45,005 bases of DNA from an uncultured Clostridia bacterium (GTDB lineage Bacteria > Bacillota > Clostridia > Christensenellales > UBA1242), in contig CANQKH010000014.1 in NCBI GenBank assembly GCA_947624415.1, positions 1 to 45,005 on the forward strand, read 5' to 3'. The notes beneath the pieces are model-generated. The model did no database searches, was not told the origin of the DNA, and saw only the letters and a program-made list of their open reading frames with translations. A program made the translations under genes and the position numbers. Shown here piece after piece: positions 25,001-27,623 of the stretch (position 1 is the stretch's first letter; each line of letters starts with the position of its first letter).

Positions 25001-25215
25001 ACACAGTAACTGTTTCATTGAAGGATGTCGAAAATTATGAATGGGCAGACGGAACGGACAGCGTTATTGAAATTGAATGGGTTGTTGAAGGCGGAAATCT
25101 CGGGTTCTATATAATTTGTGGCATTATGGCATTCATTGCACTTATATTGCTTGCATTCTTAATAAGATATTGCGTAAAAATCAAAAAGCGTAAAAGAGAA
25201 CAGCGTTTATGGTAA
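4024..25215 (+). CDS. Giant MBG/YDG-repeat surface protein, 7063 residues
   Basis: One uninterrupted frame of 21,192 bases. Residues about 8-31 are a signal peptide (basic WRR, then a hydrophobic core). Residues about 45-960 hold Ig-like domains of the type that opens with a strand, a TLEELK-like helix and a VxGxYxDG strand, with one Ca-binding-like loop DIDNDGVND (613-621). From about 980 to 7020 the chain is an array of beta domains of roughly 75-130 residues with the hallmarks of the MBG and YDG families: TYDG or YTG near the start (e.g. 992), YGD in the second type (e.g. 2596, 2713, 3779, 5166, 6402), GFV turns, and closing AGTYTVTV...LTD..NYxW strands. Residues 7028-7047 are a membrane helix and the last 16 are a basic tail; there is no LPXTG. 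It should be anchored in the membrane and span the wall, probably as an adhesin or long stalk; the ligand is unknown. GGAGGTG precedes the start. It is cotranscribed with the next gene. Confidence 0.95.
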   Translation: MRNKEMSIWRRIALLICILLSFGMMFAGITTILPKEQMNAVGEFTIPDLPSGTRYNSVSATFDSNYHIYTNTTIETLKNKLRVRGTYYDEGAQANVSETIASPYYAVKVYKKGDGSVMEEVTENEVLFEMDGTYIFEVHVKDVAPYVVPGEYKPSEAKDYNSISFSFAAHRSIFVDITLEEFKTYLVVMGFPADGGPEERIYDTELFTVTVNGVEEGKGDMSLTVGGSNSAQVHYNNTDIDDVSTAAQGFTVVSSALTSLKVEVDPQKAKRDGGYYKRTGDYLTKLYPDHYSLSGNYNVQRYYAFTTVMDQIDFLKTLKITGIYNRTEKVLDFEKQESGDIKTGDNEIVRIVNWNEDDETYDPGLLFTLPAKTTQNMTYAVVVTGVNGETVFAPIVVDVVLNAIGSYSTVYTRHENNYYFSPYTENLRNDIMANGDLTITPVRNDAAWLSPISNEGINGFDTPGNVIYPYSLRTSSSAADEDITNFVKLLDTDSSKVLNVAEPVTKDKVSQFFYIPVSIRFYYDNNNQTSTINIPVKHELPDHLYASNGGWSSRNLRGTQVLGEDFDPTGLELRYIWKDAEDYEYEYNFNLLSKKLLTRKLNVREQDISPDLDIDNDGVNDWVNPDDEKVVDKIPLDKRESLIKYAFEDYFEVKYYSCGTKEQESQFLLGEYPKYKLTPEVQSVEFSFTYPGTALKATIKLDLSKTVFTKQSIALPQMDTSNESLIIYDVESGEGGVVREMKGVDLSKMYIEINDGGDVLRFPDKSWNWDAPNPGTDSVAEMQTAYDKLKGKMVGDPTKNNVLIKYGEFDSSMGTCSVIITFIHGVNNLSIEVHLTEEAAKSYIFKSPGSADTGVSRPSDSQINFTISISSALVTAEIYFLTEDGREVKEAIWGYGDEPWEIVAYATVGDSRRRLGDGDNYTIGYYGASLNGETWGGYGSPQEIMPTNAGTYSLKLTIAASSDFIEASTDAINATKFTIKPQLFEVSVGPSPTYDGTTYYKAEDQLIFTPIKSGDDWGFTVPEDVAANNLQILKGGSGYTITHADTAQDGGPGYDDANDGYLHAGTYSITVNLQGDWRYNFQIKSASILGAQGAGESTSIEFSVLKYLDNTLEIEVEGWSYKQFEKLASNHDTYEPVETDVTTTTKSSTFYGKVNQINYYAARDWDTDQNKPLDGHERTACYFGMMNEFQSFNNLPAGTYYAYVTTSYEHDDDEGDYDLLTAWTSFTIEKSVVDLVTAPEGIIYDFYRDSQFDLENWNKVNGVTYGVLNEAHKNTETLMTITTFKGVNTKGEDISQLKYVENSSAFSAKEAGTYTFVVYLKDTANYKWAEGANFDQDNAHITFTFTIGKATIKPLSPGDDATYNEELIPYVIKGLDSVITSGDDTLASRGNSLVDVAMTGLRHDKSTAITNNESTNFTFNNNGEIKAKEAGVYTIVFSLRENAALNYQWASEGWGRNSDGSDIYNKDNGTITFIFTINKAKIQPLTKGADVTYNGSLQALVINGLDTQIANKDDNISSHNGLVDFTMTGLRHDGHTVIADSADNFTHATLASISAKEAGVYTLKLNISQKEDVNYQWAEQGEWMSDGVVYSTDASGKVTITITFTVGKASIQPLTKGEDVTYNGSLQTYTIGNLGQTMANPRDTVEGLVDFTMTGLRHDGDTEIDTLGGNNFSFDSLDSIKAREAGVYTIKLNIKAENKVNYQWATAGWDTNNNGSQIYNADDDSVTFIFTVNKAQKTLPVSSLAAKNWKDIVEGERFEIDNFDNVIVKFKDLKGTTFTTKGNKGETEITYNEKGTDSTYIVTSTDDGKLYITPNVAANYQITLYLTDTLNYEWTDTSTEDKTITFVLNREVLTFSWEPEGMSYTFDGSEHQPQPTATNASIATKGARLTLSALSYNEEDAEGDPVSAINEGTYYVKIYAYSSITPIGTLTYADNYMLPEQVVFEFTITSSELEKPIVDRRKPTETSVSTIYDGSDKYFSNYIIDYSVKYLIDNDHEKNKIVIKVDELEGHDPEIRRVKREGPGFYYTSKVLSYKVSITPNDNYTWKGGGKEAVEFTFTIEPLEVELWWNELDWIYGDMPKNPTAEILNKAPSDDVYTYVTYLEPFPSGYPIEAGRYQVEINDLRGQDAGNYTISNSNKFNYVTISQQGVNKPTIDYMGSPLVYNSYEQNVTIDMWQTGIMSAEVTGVNPWIESRPPVYDAYVDEYGKFYAKYAGEYTITVKLTDGMNYYWIYGDDSNVILKITIERATIYAPVLGEARAHDYDENVYSPASAIKEFSPALIGKNYEVTYGSYKDGAYIDENAVASSKEIGEYFMRLKITAEDMLNYVWALNMDDQDSAGYVSLIGNTVYDEDNVSVYLHYAITKTRITIKYAITGYTYGDNGILNKITDDNKPHIIDDVDGNLAKIVGSAEKVTISYYRVSSKDDPSVGTLVGADELEKELPWEAGFYKVHIDIVFGEGAGYEDIKVRLETADTMLIVSPRVIELSWSGDSEATYDGTEYGDSTNEPSVVVTNAVTRTAVQDSISLLITIQGQDGRPINVNRSSDRSVIAWTLQASSIEGDAASNYTLDGTTGNEYTFTIKPATIKVKAKGGSLTYGDEFDTARGFVDGSTAYDLVEGFVNSENFETAKIKVENTKYILDKLIDGEYKPYAVGAAYGSVGEYRIHLALSEGQVLGFTAQNYNFVEVDEGEYNHVTVSHRKIDVFVNANKTSSDYGDPLHTLSGEFLNELLSIYGGSATSLVAGDTFDSVFSGQLKTTAKASYNKDDNDESTTNGFSHAGNYAICLLNGTGNGTVGNYNVTLYNYEQAYVVNLKMIEIVWNTERQFVYDGTDFTQSANTDDNPIAYFIDPSKDGADENQKVALSVFAVENKGSIRPVDFKYYKSTNYILYINGFVESGLMAGKYGLPEDPDIRYYEGFKIEKRKVEIKGIDVNGHIFGEDVKETEKKWDYSGESKTNASNQFHKDDLYYINSHITVYAYTTAEGPDLITRETPVGNYYVVISLDGGNEDSGEIDRLSNYDITRSTGNFEIVQRKIVITVNEEYAKSAYGENIKSFAAGSGLYTVQLAGDSGATGNAIANGVADDTVFTLFANNLGKSIDSTTPVGQYTIELSQVNDNYEITFTLYHYTITPATITDVSIEGYNDTYDAQPHNVFEEYFSASTKNEQELKWYYVKVENDNGLDADGIKTAGWQLFTAVNMPKQTNVGNYYYAIKVSADNHYDYYLGFTGSGSANTSADETYSKNREKPYVVTATISKAIVEVTLNLEIFYGEENPANYNGIGGQWKGTLEDLISAGGKYSISGIKAEDMDAFRSGTLAGWDDGDNFTYSINYTKGDDVGEDYKITLDLSGIETDNYTFVDSGSGKLKVKKLQITVTLNNLSSPYNFNAKDEDKHDLQSSAAFSLVVTSTGTYNGSQIEVYDREGVDAYTYTKIFTIASLAQQLDKDVKTAVVGAYAIYATAGEKYNNYDITWAGNWGKTDQTTGQEIKTKDGDTNITGTVAGIYTITNATITLNSTISAYGSAYEEGILYDEAEHYALQLGTDENKSGSTDNFATTVDNCATTWKYLVFNANQTEDAINEGAWSSALTSMPKFIDVGSYYVYYRVEAANHSPVSGLRYHVVVKIAKTDNAWATDFSMAGAEKFKDASEGVERFPSVAAWTYGLYNSANNAKGFDANDKNRATIAVGKFDRIPAGNDGENQLSVTLYYYRNGIGDGSQVASTTFKNGSGVLTEVLKASLNAGYYRIVFSIAGNANYNELSAEFGFKIDKKDLKVKANDFTITYGDNVPSYTYTATGFVSNGSEMENTSIFVTIPTFNCAYLPGAENGSVGEYEISISNQEELKAQETALNYEITFENGTVTVGRRALTLRIDDKQDAFNMNGMNRAQIPLTATVVGGTSIYTGDYDEGSQQIVYTLKTTAYDANGEFKTQNVGDYPIYVVFNNVAGKGFTYEKNYILTVQSGSYSGDLPDEAVESAVGNSAATFKIIPATLEILVEGPYYHDQSSDADVKYGDETAGLIYDGKAKIYKAVMEGHEFTAEYKLQSQAGDIWTQTPFKDAGTYIVRFISSNENYSTEITKIFTITRRVLTVTTSVTNEGGGDELDKQSGYVFSYNGAKFELVPAFGNDVEGEEVSYKVEYTGDSFPKKGESAPTFAGIYTGTITLTSKDGFDCNNYTFVSGEAKIDVSRKITINKSTIAVPTTSQQSLSYTGEDLTFYINNYNDKSDYQGTKILSHTVSVAELDGDDGGTTRLTYKVEKDSSKDDSYKLTARNAGKYTIQISLTDSENYVFAAGQTSITFTISKADIYVRAEDVNIEYGTPLNESSSRFGGFNVTYRTFKDGDQADDEHYFFTSGLAFDTNKTEGSGAYDASTAQSGDRFTITPKGLKAYNYNISYVPGTLTVVPRKITVNVKGFNDDNTYAQSPYSGLNQQGNLDSLLSGNLNSFLEPEAGWNGETADTLDDLKVSLSIANAIHYKEDNYAMTPSEASDNYDITFDGGNHTFAITKVDLHIKIGLFDDDATFETLNTSPTVTYGDTVGDGESSGTRLTIRYSGWQEDDGNEKQIRSAQRVGTAFDYSTSKKTEGTEYRPGESHAGEVYTISVTGITFNDYNIILDENSLTVVSRIITVSTTDREYTEEIEEGAKKYNNGVSGAKHDATITFANTVVGHDADYDLKYSGRANDESTLESSSTAPVKAGQYTILITLKQNGVPGGPYYDYIFDQSSAPENMTETTNQTTTLAFNVNKRKLSASWDHSATTFTEGVELETNSIRDYIKEIMGVQSFTRTYSEMVDGEASSKSDIIGPGTEDNQYSIGTDGLTVKAYGNGTYTIIIYLTTQATKNYEWLGNEESDSITLTFRVTATLTNLTVEILGWTYGQYDDVANAPKTYLAIEGIVTFEYFTLDVTKKTLPEDLHVAMALTGKQWTTLLRSHLTGTSTNAPINAGIYVIHAKYAGDSANAPADAYYLFEVKKATIDKPTIDPDYQKDYFYTGAEQIIKGTGYDASTMRIYSVHNFTIDEDDVISSRETNAGTYTVTITLIDKANYIWTDEVENDEASDVVLTWVISPATDNTVTMGEESYTTTYGTPVTPTASSKYNGEIKFYYLAAESLPDAGAEGWDEIQPTQVAKDGTHYYIKAVSESTDNYNEATKIVELVINRAQLHVTPVGTNLTYGDTFDGSACSYTVDLADLKYSDLQTVVSGKGEYLLKKGDIAYSVGRANGSVGTYTLSFDVNEDGSVKGLTADNYMIVGYTSTIEVVAKQISVKLPNRSSTYSQPLNLDNIDDDIIILNEEPLVAGDTKKGLGIKVCVYAGDKSKIEDGTIADAGSYPLVAEPEWADKNYSITFYDGVYTIDRKTITIESIIVGNNVYGNVTEAKFKVEGDGNEYTSGSDVDIDGRRKAVINIIYTGTANDLSTHNDQTLPQKAGVYTLSLVLSEDSAKNYVLAGTTIESFNVDRKELSYSEITAGTLKYTGNEKSLSADDVADKIVITIADDNEAKDKFTASANSDWVNAGTYYISLTLKDEYYNNYRWAGQEKVAGIPFVIEKADNNTVTIEDITGWVYDGTYHEEAISASATFGSVTYLFSQSTGDDASWTPDRPVNAGTWYVKAQVEDNTNFNGAEMISSAFTISARKVKVEINSPSGNVYGFSIAPATGVLKDNESVKLEDGQFSALVAGVVITFKYNGVANDGTSYSDSKEAPTHAGTFTVTASIKDGNFELTEDATEDFVVERATVYGYDITTTLVYNGKSRSADEAISSATGYRSLYQLDIDADVYNSDTHSSNSDQITVRTVGKYKFSLKLIDKNNYAWAEALTSWGENNESAEFELSITPALEDVEVEIALAEGDNWGWNYGDEVSTERYKVTVKVGGNEIPTEDYSYTIEFLSDGTWSATIPTNGGNYQVRASITSDDVKANQSSGQIFEIGKLKLKVEVTSPSNNVYLENPQPAEVKFYKDRVEEEYSLDRSAYSLNYYGTSNDSTFDHDSKNSTVEMPTVAGNYKVWVSITDLFKSNFELIESDAITAESAKDFVIAKKTLHSGDYNAQSDTVYYNATNLIGKVDLSALNLSANGLFTAKLGVETMIDAGIYPIKLTLTDANNYCWSSPDEGNEAEATINFTVSMAIIKLNAPSITGWRYGSYSAGTNAPSATGYYNFGIDGYQAEVSTDLFQYQYCSQSGEAPDGIWVTGIPERAGKYYVRVLLSGTQNYAETTSAETLFEILKEQIEKPVFKNERTDYSTKYTGNNQEIEIKNFVGSAMSFATSTSVRFDAEISKLVASTVGSHTITFTLLDTHNYEWKNGTNEEVTLTWNLEIADENTVTLTLTQTTWTYGTDASSLVSASSQFGEVKFHFKAAEAQGWTDGLPTDAGTYTVEAYVEADASGNYPTGSDSKQVTIERAVLTVTPNSGSIVYGEALPTTGFVVGDKAYTFTGFVNGDQEEVVEVREFTFDSSYHIGAPVNTYDLKLKEASGEVVGFTAKNYKIVSGSGELTVTAKKISIQIGNAESSYHIEDVSLENVEFTLADETQLVENDSIEGLGITIKSEATNDHIDTGTYPIVAADYSNKNYEITFYDGIYTIKALRIRVEISAGGGVYGEEIADPTITKVLLEQADGEYQDFDASHLGHIPLVFYYSGTSNDGTWSYEDTNHTTTKPTLAGNYTVSAQSSDSKNYILVSASNSQPFIIERATIDSSKITAASQTYTGSPLQPVLHDANNYKGLNAENVYHVSYDNNMINVGKYTINLTLLDNIAYNHKWNGLDDATATVEFEITKAENSLTSSISIVGWTYGKYDEHINAPSATVQFGTPIFMYSTSRDEGWENAVPINGNAGVYYVRVTVLEGDNWTRFDSQPVSFTISKAGVNVPTIEIITEGANKNDTYTGEELSAVVSGIDSAIMTITYEQNINTSGGVVRLLAKNAGSYVARVKLTDTTNYYWIESAKLDSEDDSIALVVWNIARKKVEKPSAVSTKFVANGQGLEYIPEGFDADIMDIENNTTSSPGQYTVTVSLKDVENYEWADGTDSVIEIEWVVEGGNLGFYIICGIMAFIALILLAFLIRYCVKIKKRKREQRLW
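8070..9230 (+). repeat. Three near-identical in-frame domains in the giant gene
   Basis: Three consecutive domain copies share long nucleotide identity. The marker ggtcttcgccatgac occurs at 8221, 8608 and 8986, giving periods of 387 and 378 bases (129 and 126 residues). Each copy reads roughly A-I-x-PL-x-G, TYNGSL, TMTGLRHD, KEAGVYT and NYQWA. The rest of the array is much more diverged, so these copies look recently duplicated or homogenised. Confidence 0.85.
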
Positions 25216-25227
25216 GGGAGGTAAAAT

Positions 25228-27468
25228 ATGAATAATCAAATTAATTTAGTGTTAAGTTCAACACAACTATATATAATAATTGGTATTGCTGCCTTTTTGG
25301 TGCTACTCCTTATCATAAACCTGGTGCTCTGCTTTGTGCTTAGAAGCACGCGAAGAAAATGGCAACTTGAAAAGGAGCGAAGCTCCCTTATCACCAGACT
25401 TAACATGGTGGAAGAGGAGCTTAGCATTCCATATAAGGAGAGACATGTGCTTGTTACTTATGGCACATTGGAACGCATTTCAAAGGGAGACATTTCAGCA
25501 GTTTTGGCTGAGGAACAAGAAGTTATCGAAGAACAGAAGACAGAAAATATTACAGAAGATGAAGATCTTGCAGATGAAGAATGCCTTTCACAAGAGTTGA
25601 CAGAAGATTTGGATGAAGAAATGACTGAAAACCAAGTTGAAGACAATTGTGAGGAAACACTTGACGATGAAAACCAAGTTGCTTTGCAAGAACAAACACA
25701 AGAAACCCTTGAGGATGAAAATGTTACAAAAGAAGACCTTTCTCAAGAAGACTTGAACGAATATATGACCGAAAGCCGTGAAGATGGCGATGAGGAAAAT
25801 GAAGAGTCAACGCAAACAGTTGATGGTGAAAATCAAAACGCTTTTGAAAGGGGCATCGAACTTGCAGTTAAAGACATGACTGATGTTGAGAGGCTGCAAC
25901 TTGACCTTACAGACGAGCAATATGATGACAAGACATATTTAGTTCAATACACAAAAGGGTTTATGGCTAAATTACGTCTTGCTGATGATATGACAAAGGA
26001 AGAATATCGATTGTTAATGCAGGAAATTTCATCATTCAAAGGCATGAAGGCAGACCTCTCATTCAATCAACAGCGTGTTCATAAAGGTAGAGAGGCAGTG
26101 GCAATATTGTTCTTTAAAGGCAAAAAACTTTGCGTGGCACTTGCACTCAATCCTGCAGATTATGAAGAAACCAAGTATCACGGAAAGGATGTAGGAAACA
26201 CCAAACGTTTTGAAAAGACGCCAATGATGATGAAAATCACATCGGAGAGAAGGGGCAAATATGCAAGATATCTTTTGGGCGAGGTTGCAAACGCACTTGG
26301 CCTTGAAAGGGTTGAGCCACAAGAAGTCGATATTGACCTTAACGAATTGACTAAAGATGAAATGCTTCTTTCTGGGGAAATGCGTATCAAAATTTTAAAC
26401 GAAGTGTCAAACACCGAGCAAACGACAGAAACTTTGCAAGAAGAGCAAGTTCCAGAAAATCTTGAAGATGACACTCTTACAGAAGAAAATCTTAAAGGTG
26501 AAAACCTGGAAGAGGAAAATATTACAGAAGAAGAAAACCTCGCAGAAGAAAATGTTGCAGAAGAAACACTTTCACAAGGGTTGACAGAAGACTTGGCAGA
26601 AGAAAGCCTTGAAGAAGGCGATGACGAAAATGATGAAAACCAAACTCAAACAGTTGATGAAATTTATATGTTTGGGGATGAAAATGCCGAGCAAACGGAA
26701 GAAACTTTGCAAGAAGAGCAAGTTCCAGAAACCCTTGAAGATGAAACTCTTACAGAAGAAACCCTTGAAGAAGGTGAAAGCGATGAAGAGGATGATGACG
26801 ACAACGATGATGAGGGCGATGAAGCAAATGATGAAAACGAGGAAGTTGTAACCCAATCAGTTGATGGTGAAAATCAAAAATTTGGAAGGGGAGTCGAACT
26901 TGCAGTCAAAGATATGACCGATGTTGAGAGACTTATACTTGACTTTGTAGACGAGCAATATGAGGATAAGACATATTTAGTTCAATACACAAAAGGGTTT
27001 ATGGCTAAATTACGTCTTGCTGATGATATGACAAAGGAAGAATATCGTTTGCTAATGCAGGAAATTTCATCATTTAAAGGCATGAAAGCAGACCTCTCAT
27101 TCAATCAACAGCGTGTTCATAAAGGTAGGGAAGCAGTGGCAATATTGTTATTCAAGGGCAAAAAACTTTGCGTAGCATTTGCACTCAACCCTGCAGATTA
27201 TGAAGAAACGAAGTATCACGGAAAGGATGTAGGAAACACCAAACGTTTTGAGAAGACGCCAATGATGATGAAGATTACATCGGAGAGAAAGGGCAAATAT
27301 GCAAGACATCTTTTGGGCGAGGTTGCAAATGCACTTGGCCTTGAAAGGGTTGAGCCACAAAATGTCGACATTGACCTTAAAGAGTTGACGAAAGACGATA
27401 TGCTCCTTTCTGGGGAAATGCGTATCAAGTCATTAGGTGAAGTGCAAAAGGACAACGAAAATTTGTAG
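25228..27468 (+). CDS. Membrane-anchored Glu-rich protein with a duplicated domain; operon partner of the giant protein
   Basis: The 746-residue product starts with an uncleaved membrane helix (about 14-38) followed by a basic stop (RSTRRK), so the rest is predicted to be cytoplasmic. A short coiled coil follows, then extreme Glu/Asp-rich linkers at about 90-205 and 400-550. Two copies of one domain lie at about 207-393 and 551-739. Each has YTKGFMAKLRLAD, then SFNQQRVHKGREAVAILF, GKKLCVALALNP, KYHGKDV and KIxSER..KYA. I recall this pattern (SWxF..N.GR..vAkl.vkGKtLylYlALdP...KY..kDvs...) as a widespread Firmicutes domain of unknown function. GGGAGG lies in a 12-base gap after the giant gene with no terminator between them, so they are coexpressed. 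Both proteins have a cytoplasmic face at the same membrane (basic tail versus acidic linkers), so a structural or regulatory partnership is a fair inference. No enzyme motif is visible. Confidence 0.9.
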   Translation: MNNQINLVLSSTQLYIIIGIAAFLVLLLIINLVLCFVLRSTRRKWQLEKERSSLITRLNMVEEELSIPYKERHVLVTYGTLERISKGDISAVLAEEQEVIEEQKTENITEDEDLADEECLSQELTEDLDEEMTENQVEDNCEETLDDENQVALQEQTQETLEDENVTKEDLSQEDLNEYMTESREDGDEENEESTQTVDGENQNAFERGIELAVKDMTDVERLQLDLTDEQYDDKTYLVQYTKGFMAKLRLADDMTKEEYRLLMQEISSFKGMKADLSFNQQRVHKGREAVAILFFKGKKLCVALALNPADYEETKYHGKDVGNTKRFEKTPMMMKITSERRGKYARYLLGEVANALGLERVEPQEVDIDLNELTKDEMLLSGEMRIKILNEVSNTEQTTETLQEEQVPENLEDDTLTEENLKGENLEEENITEEENLAEENVAEETLSQGLTEDLAEESLEEGDDENDENQTQTVDEIYMFGDENAEQTEETLQEEQVPETLEDETLTEETLEEGESDEEDDDDNDDEGDEANDENEEVVTQSVDGENQKFGRGVELAVKDMTDVERLILDFVDEQYEDKTYLVQYTKGFMAKLRLADDMTKEEYRLLMQEISSFKGMKADLSFNQQRVHKGREAVAILLFKGKKLCVAFALNPADYEETKYHGKDVGNTKRFEKTPMMMKITSERKGKYARHLLGEVANALGLERVEPQNVDIDLKELTKDDMLLSGEMRIKSLGEVQKDNENL
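25819..26406 (+). repeat. Long direct repeat, copy 1
   Basis: Nearly the same as 26860-27444 at the nucleotide level, offset by 1038 bases over most of its length, including an 80-base fully identical stretch (25930-26009 here). It encodes the first domain copy of the Glu-rich protein. Confidence 0.9.
26860..27444 (+). repeat. Long direct repeat, copy 2
   Basis: Second copy of the 25819-26406 repeat; the identical 80-base stretch is at 26968-27047. The acidic linker between the copies carries its own smaller duplication: ETLQEEQVPE followed by LTEE occurs from about 26427 and again from about 26701. Confidence 0.9.
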
Positions 27469-27520
27469 AAAGACTTTTAGGCAAAAGTCGGGGAATTTGC
27501 ATGGCGCAAACTTTTGAAAT

Positions 27521-27560
27521 AAAAAAAAGACTTAGTAAATTGAATGCTAAGTCTTTTTTG
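27521..27560. terminator. Bidirectional terminator between convergent genes
   Basis: GACTTAG (27529-27535) pairs with CTAAGTC (27547-27553), flanked by eight A on the left and six T on the right. It can therefore stop the giant-protein operon on the plus strand and the lipoprotein gene on the minus strand. Confidence 0.85.
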
Positions 27561-27623
27561 TTGACAATTATTTTTGAGGCAATAAATAAAACTTTATTTT
27601 TCTTGTTTTGTTGCCGTGAAGTT

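Noticed and set aside
4024-25215. CRISPR or phage tail-fibre explanation for the long repeats
   Set aside because: Repeats are in-frame protein domains of variable sequence with a signal peptide and a membrane anchor; there are no spacers and no phage structural genes nearby.
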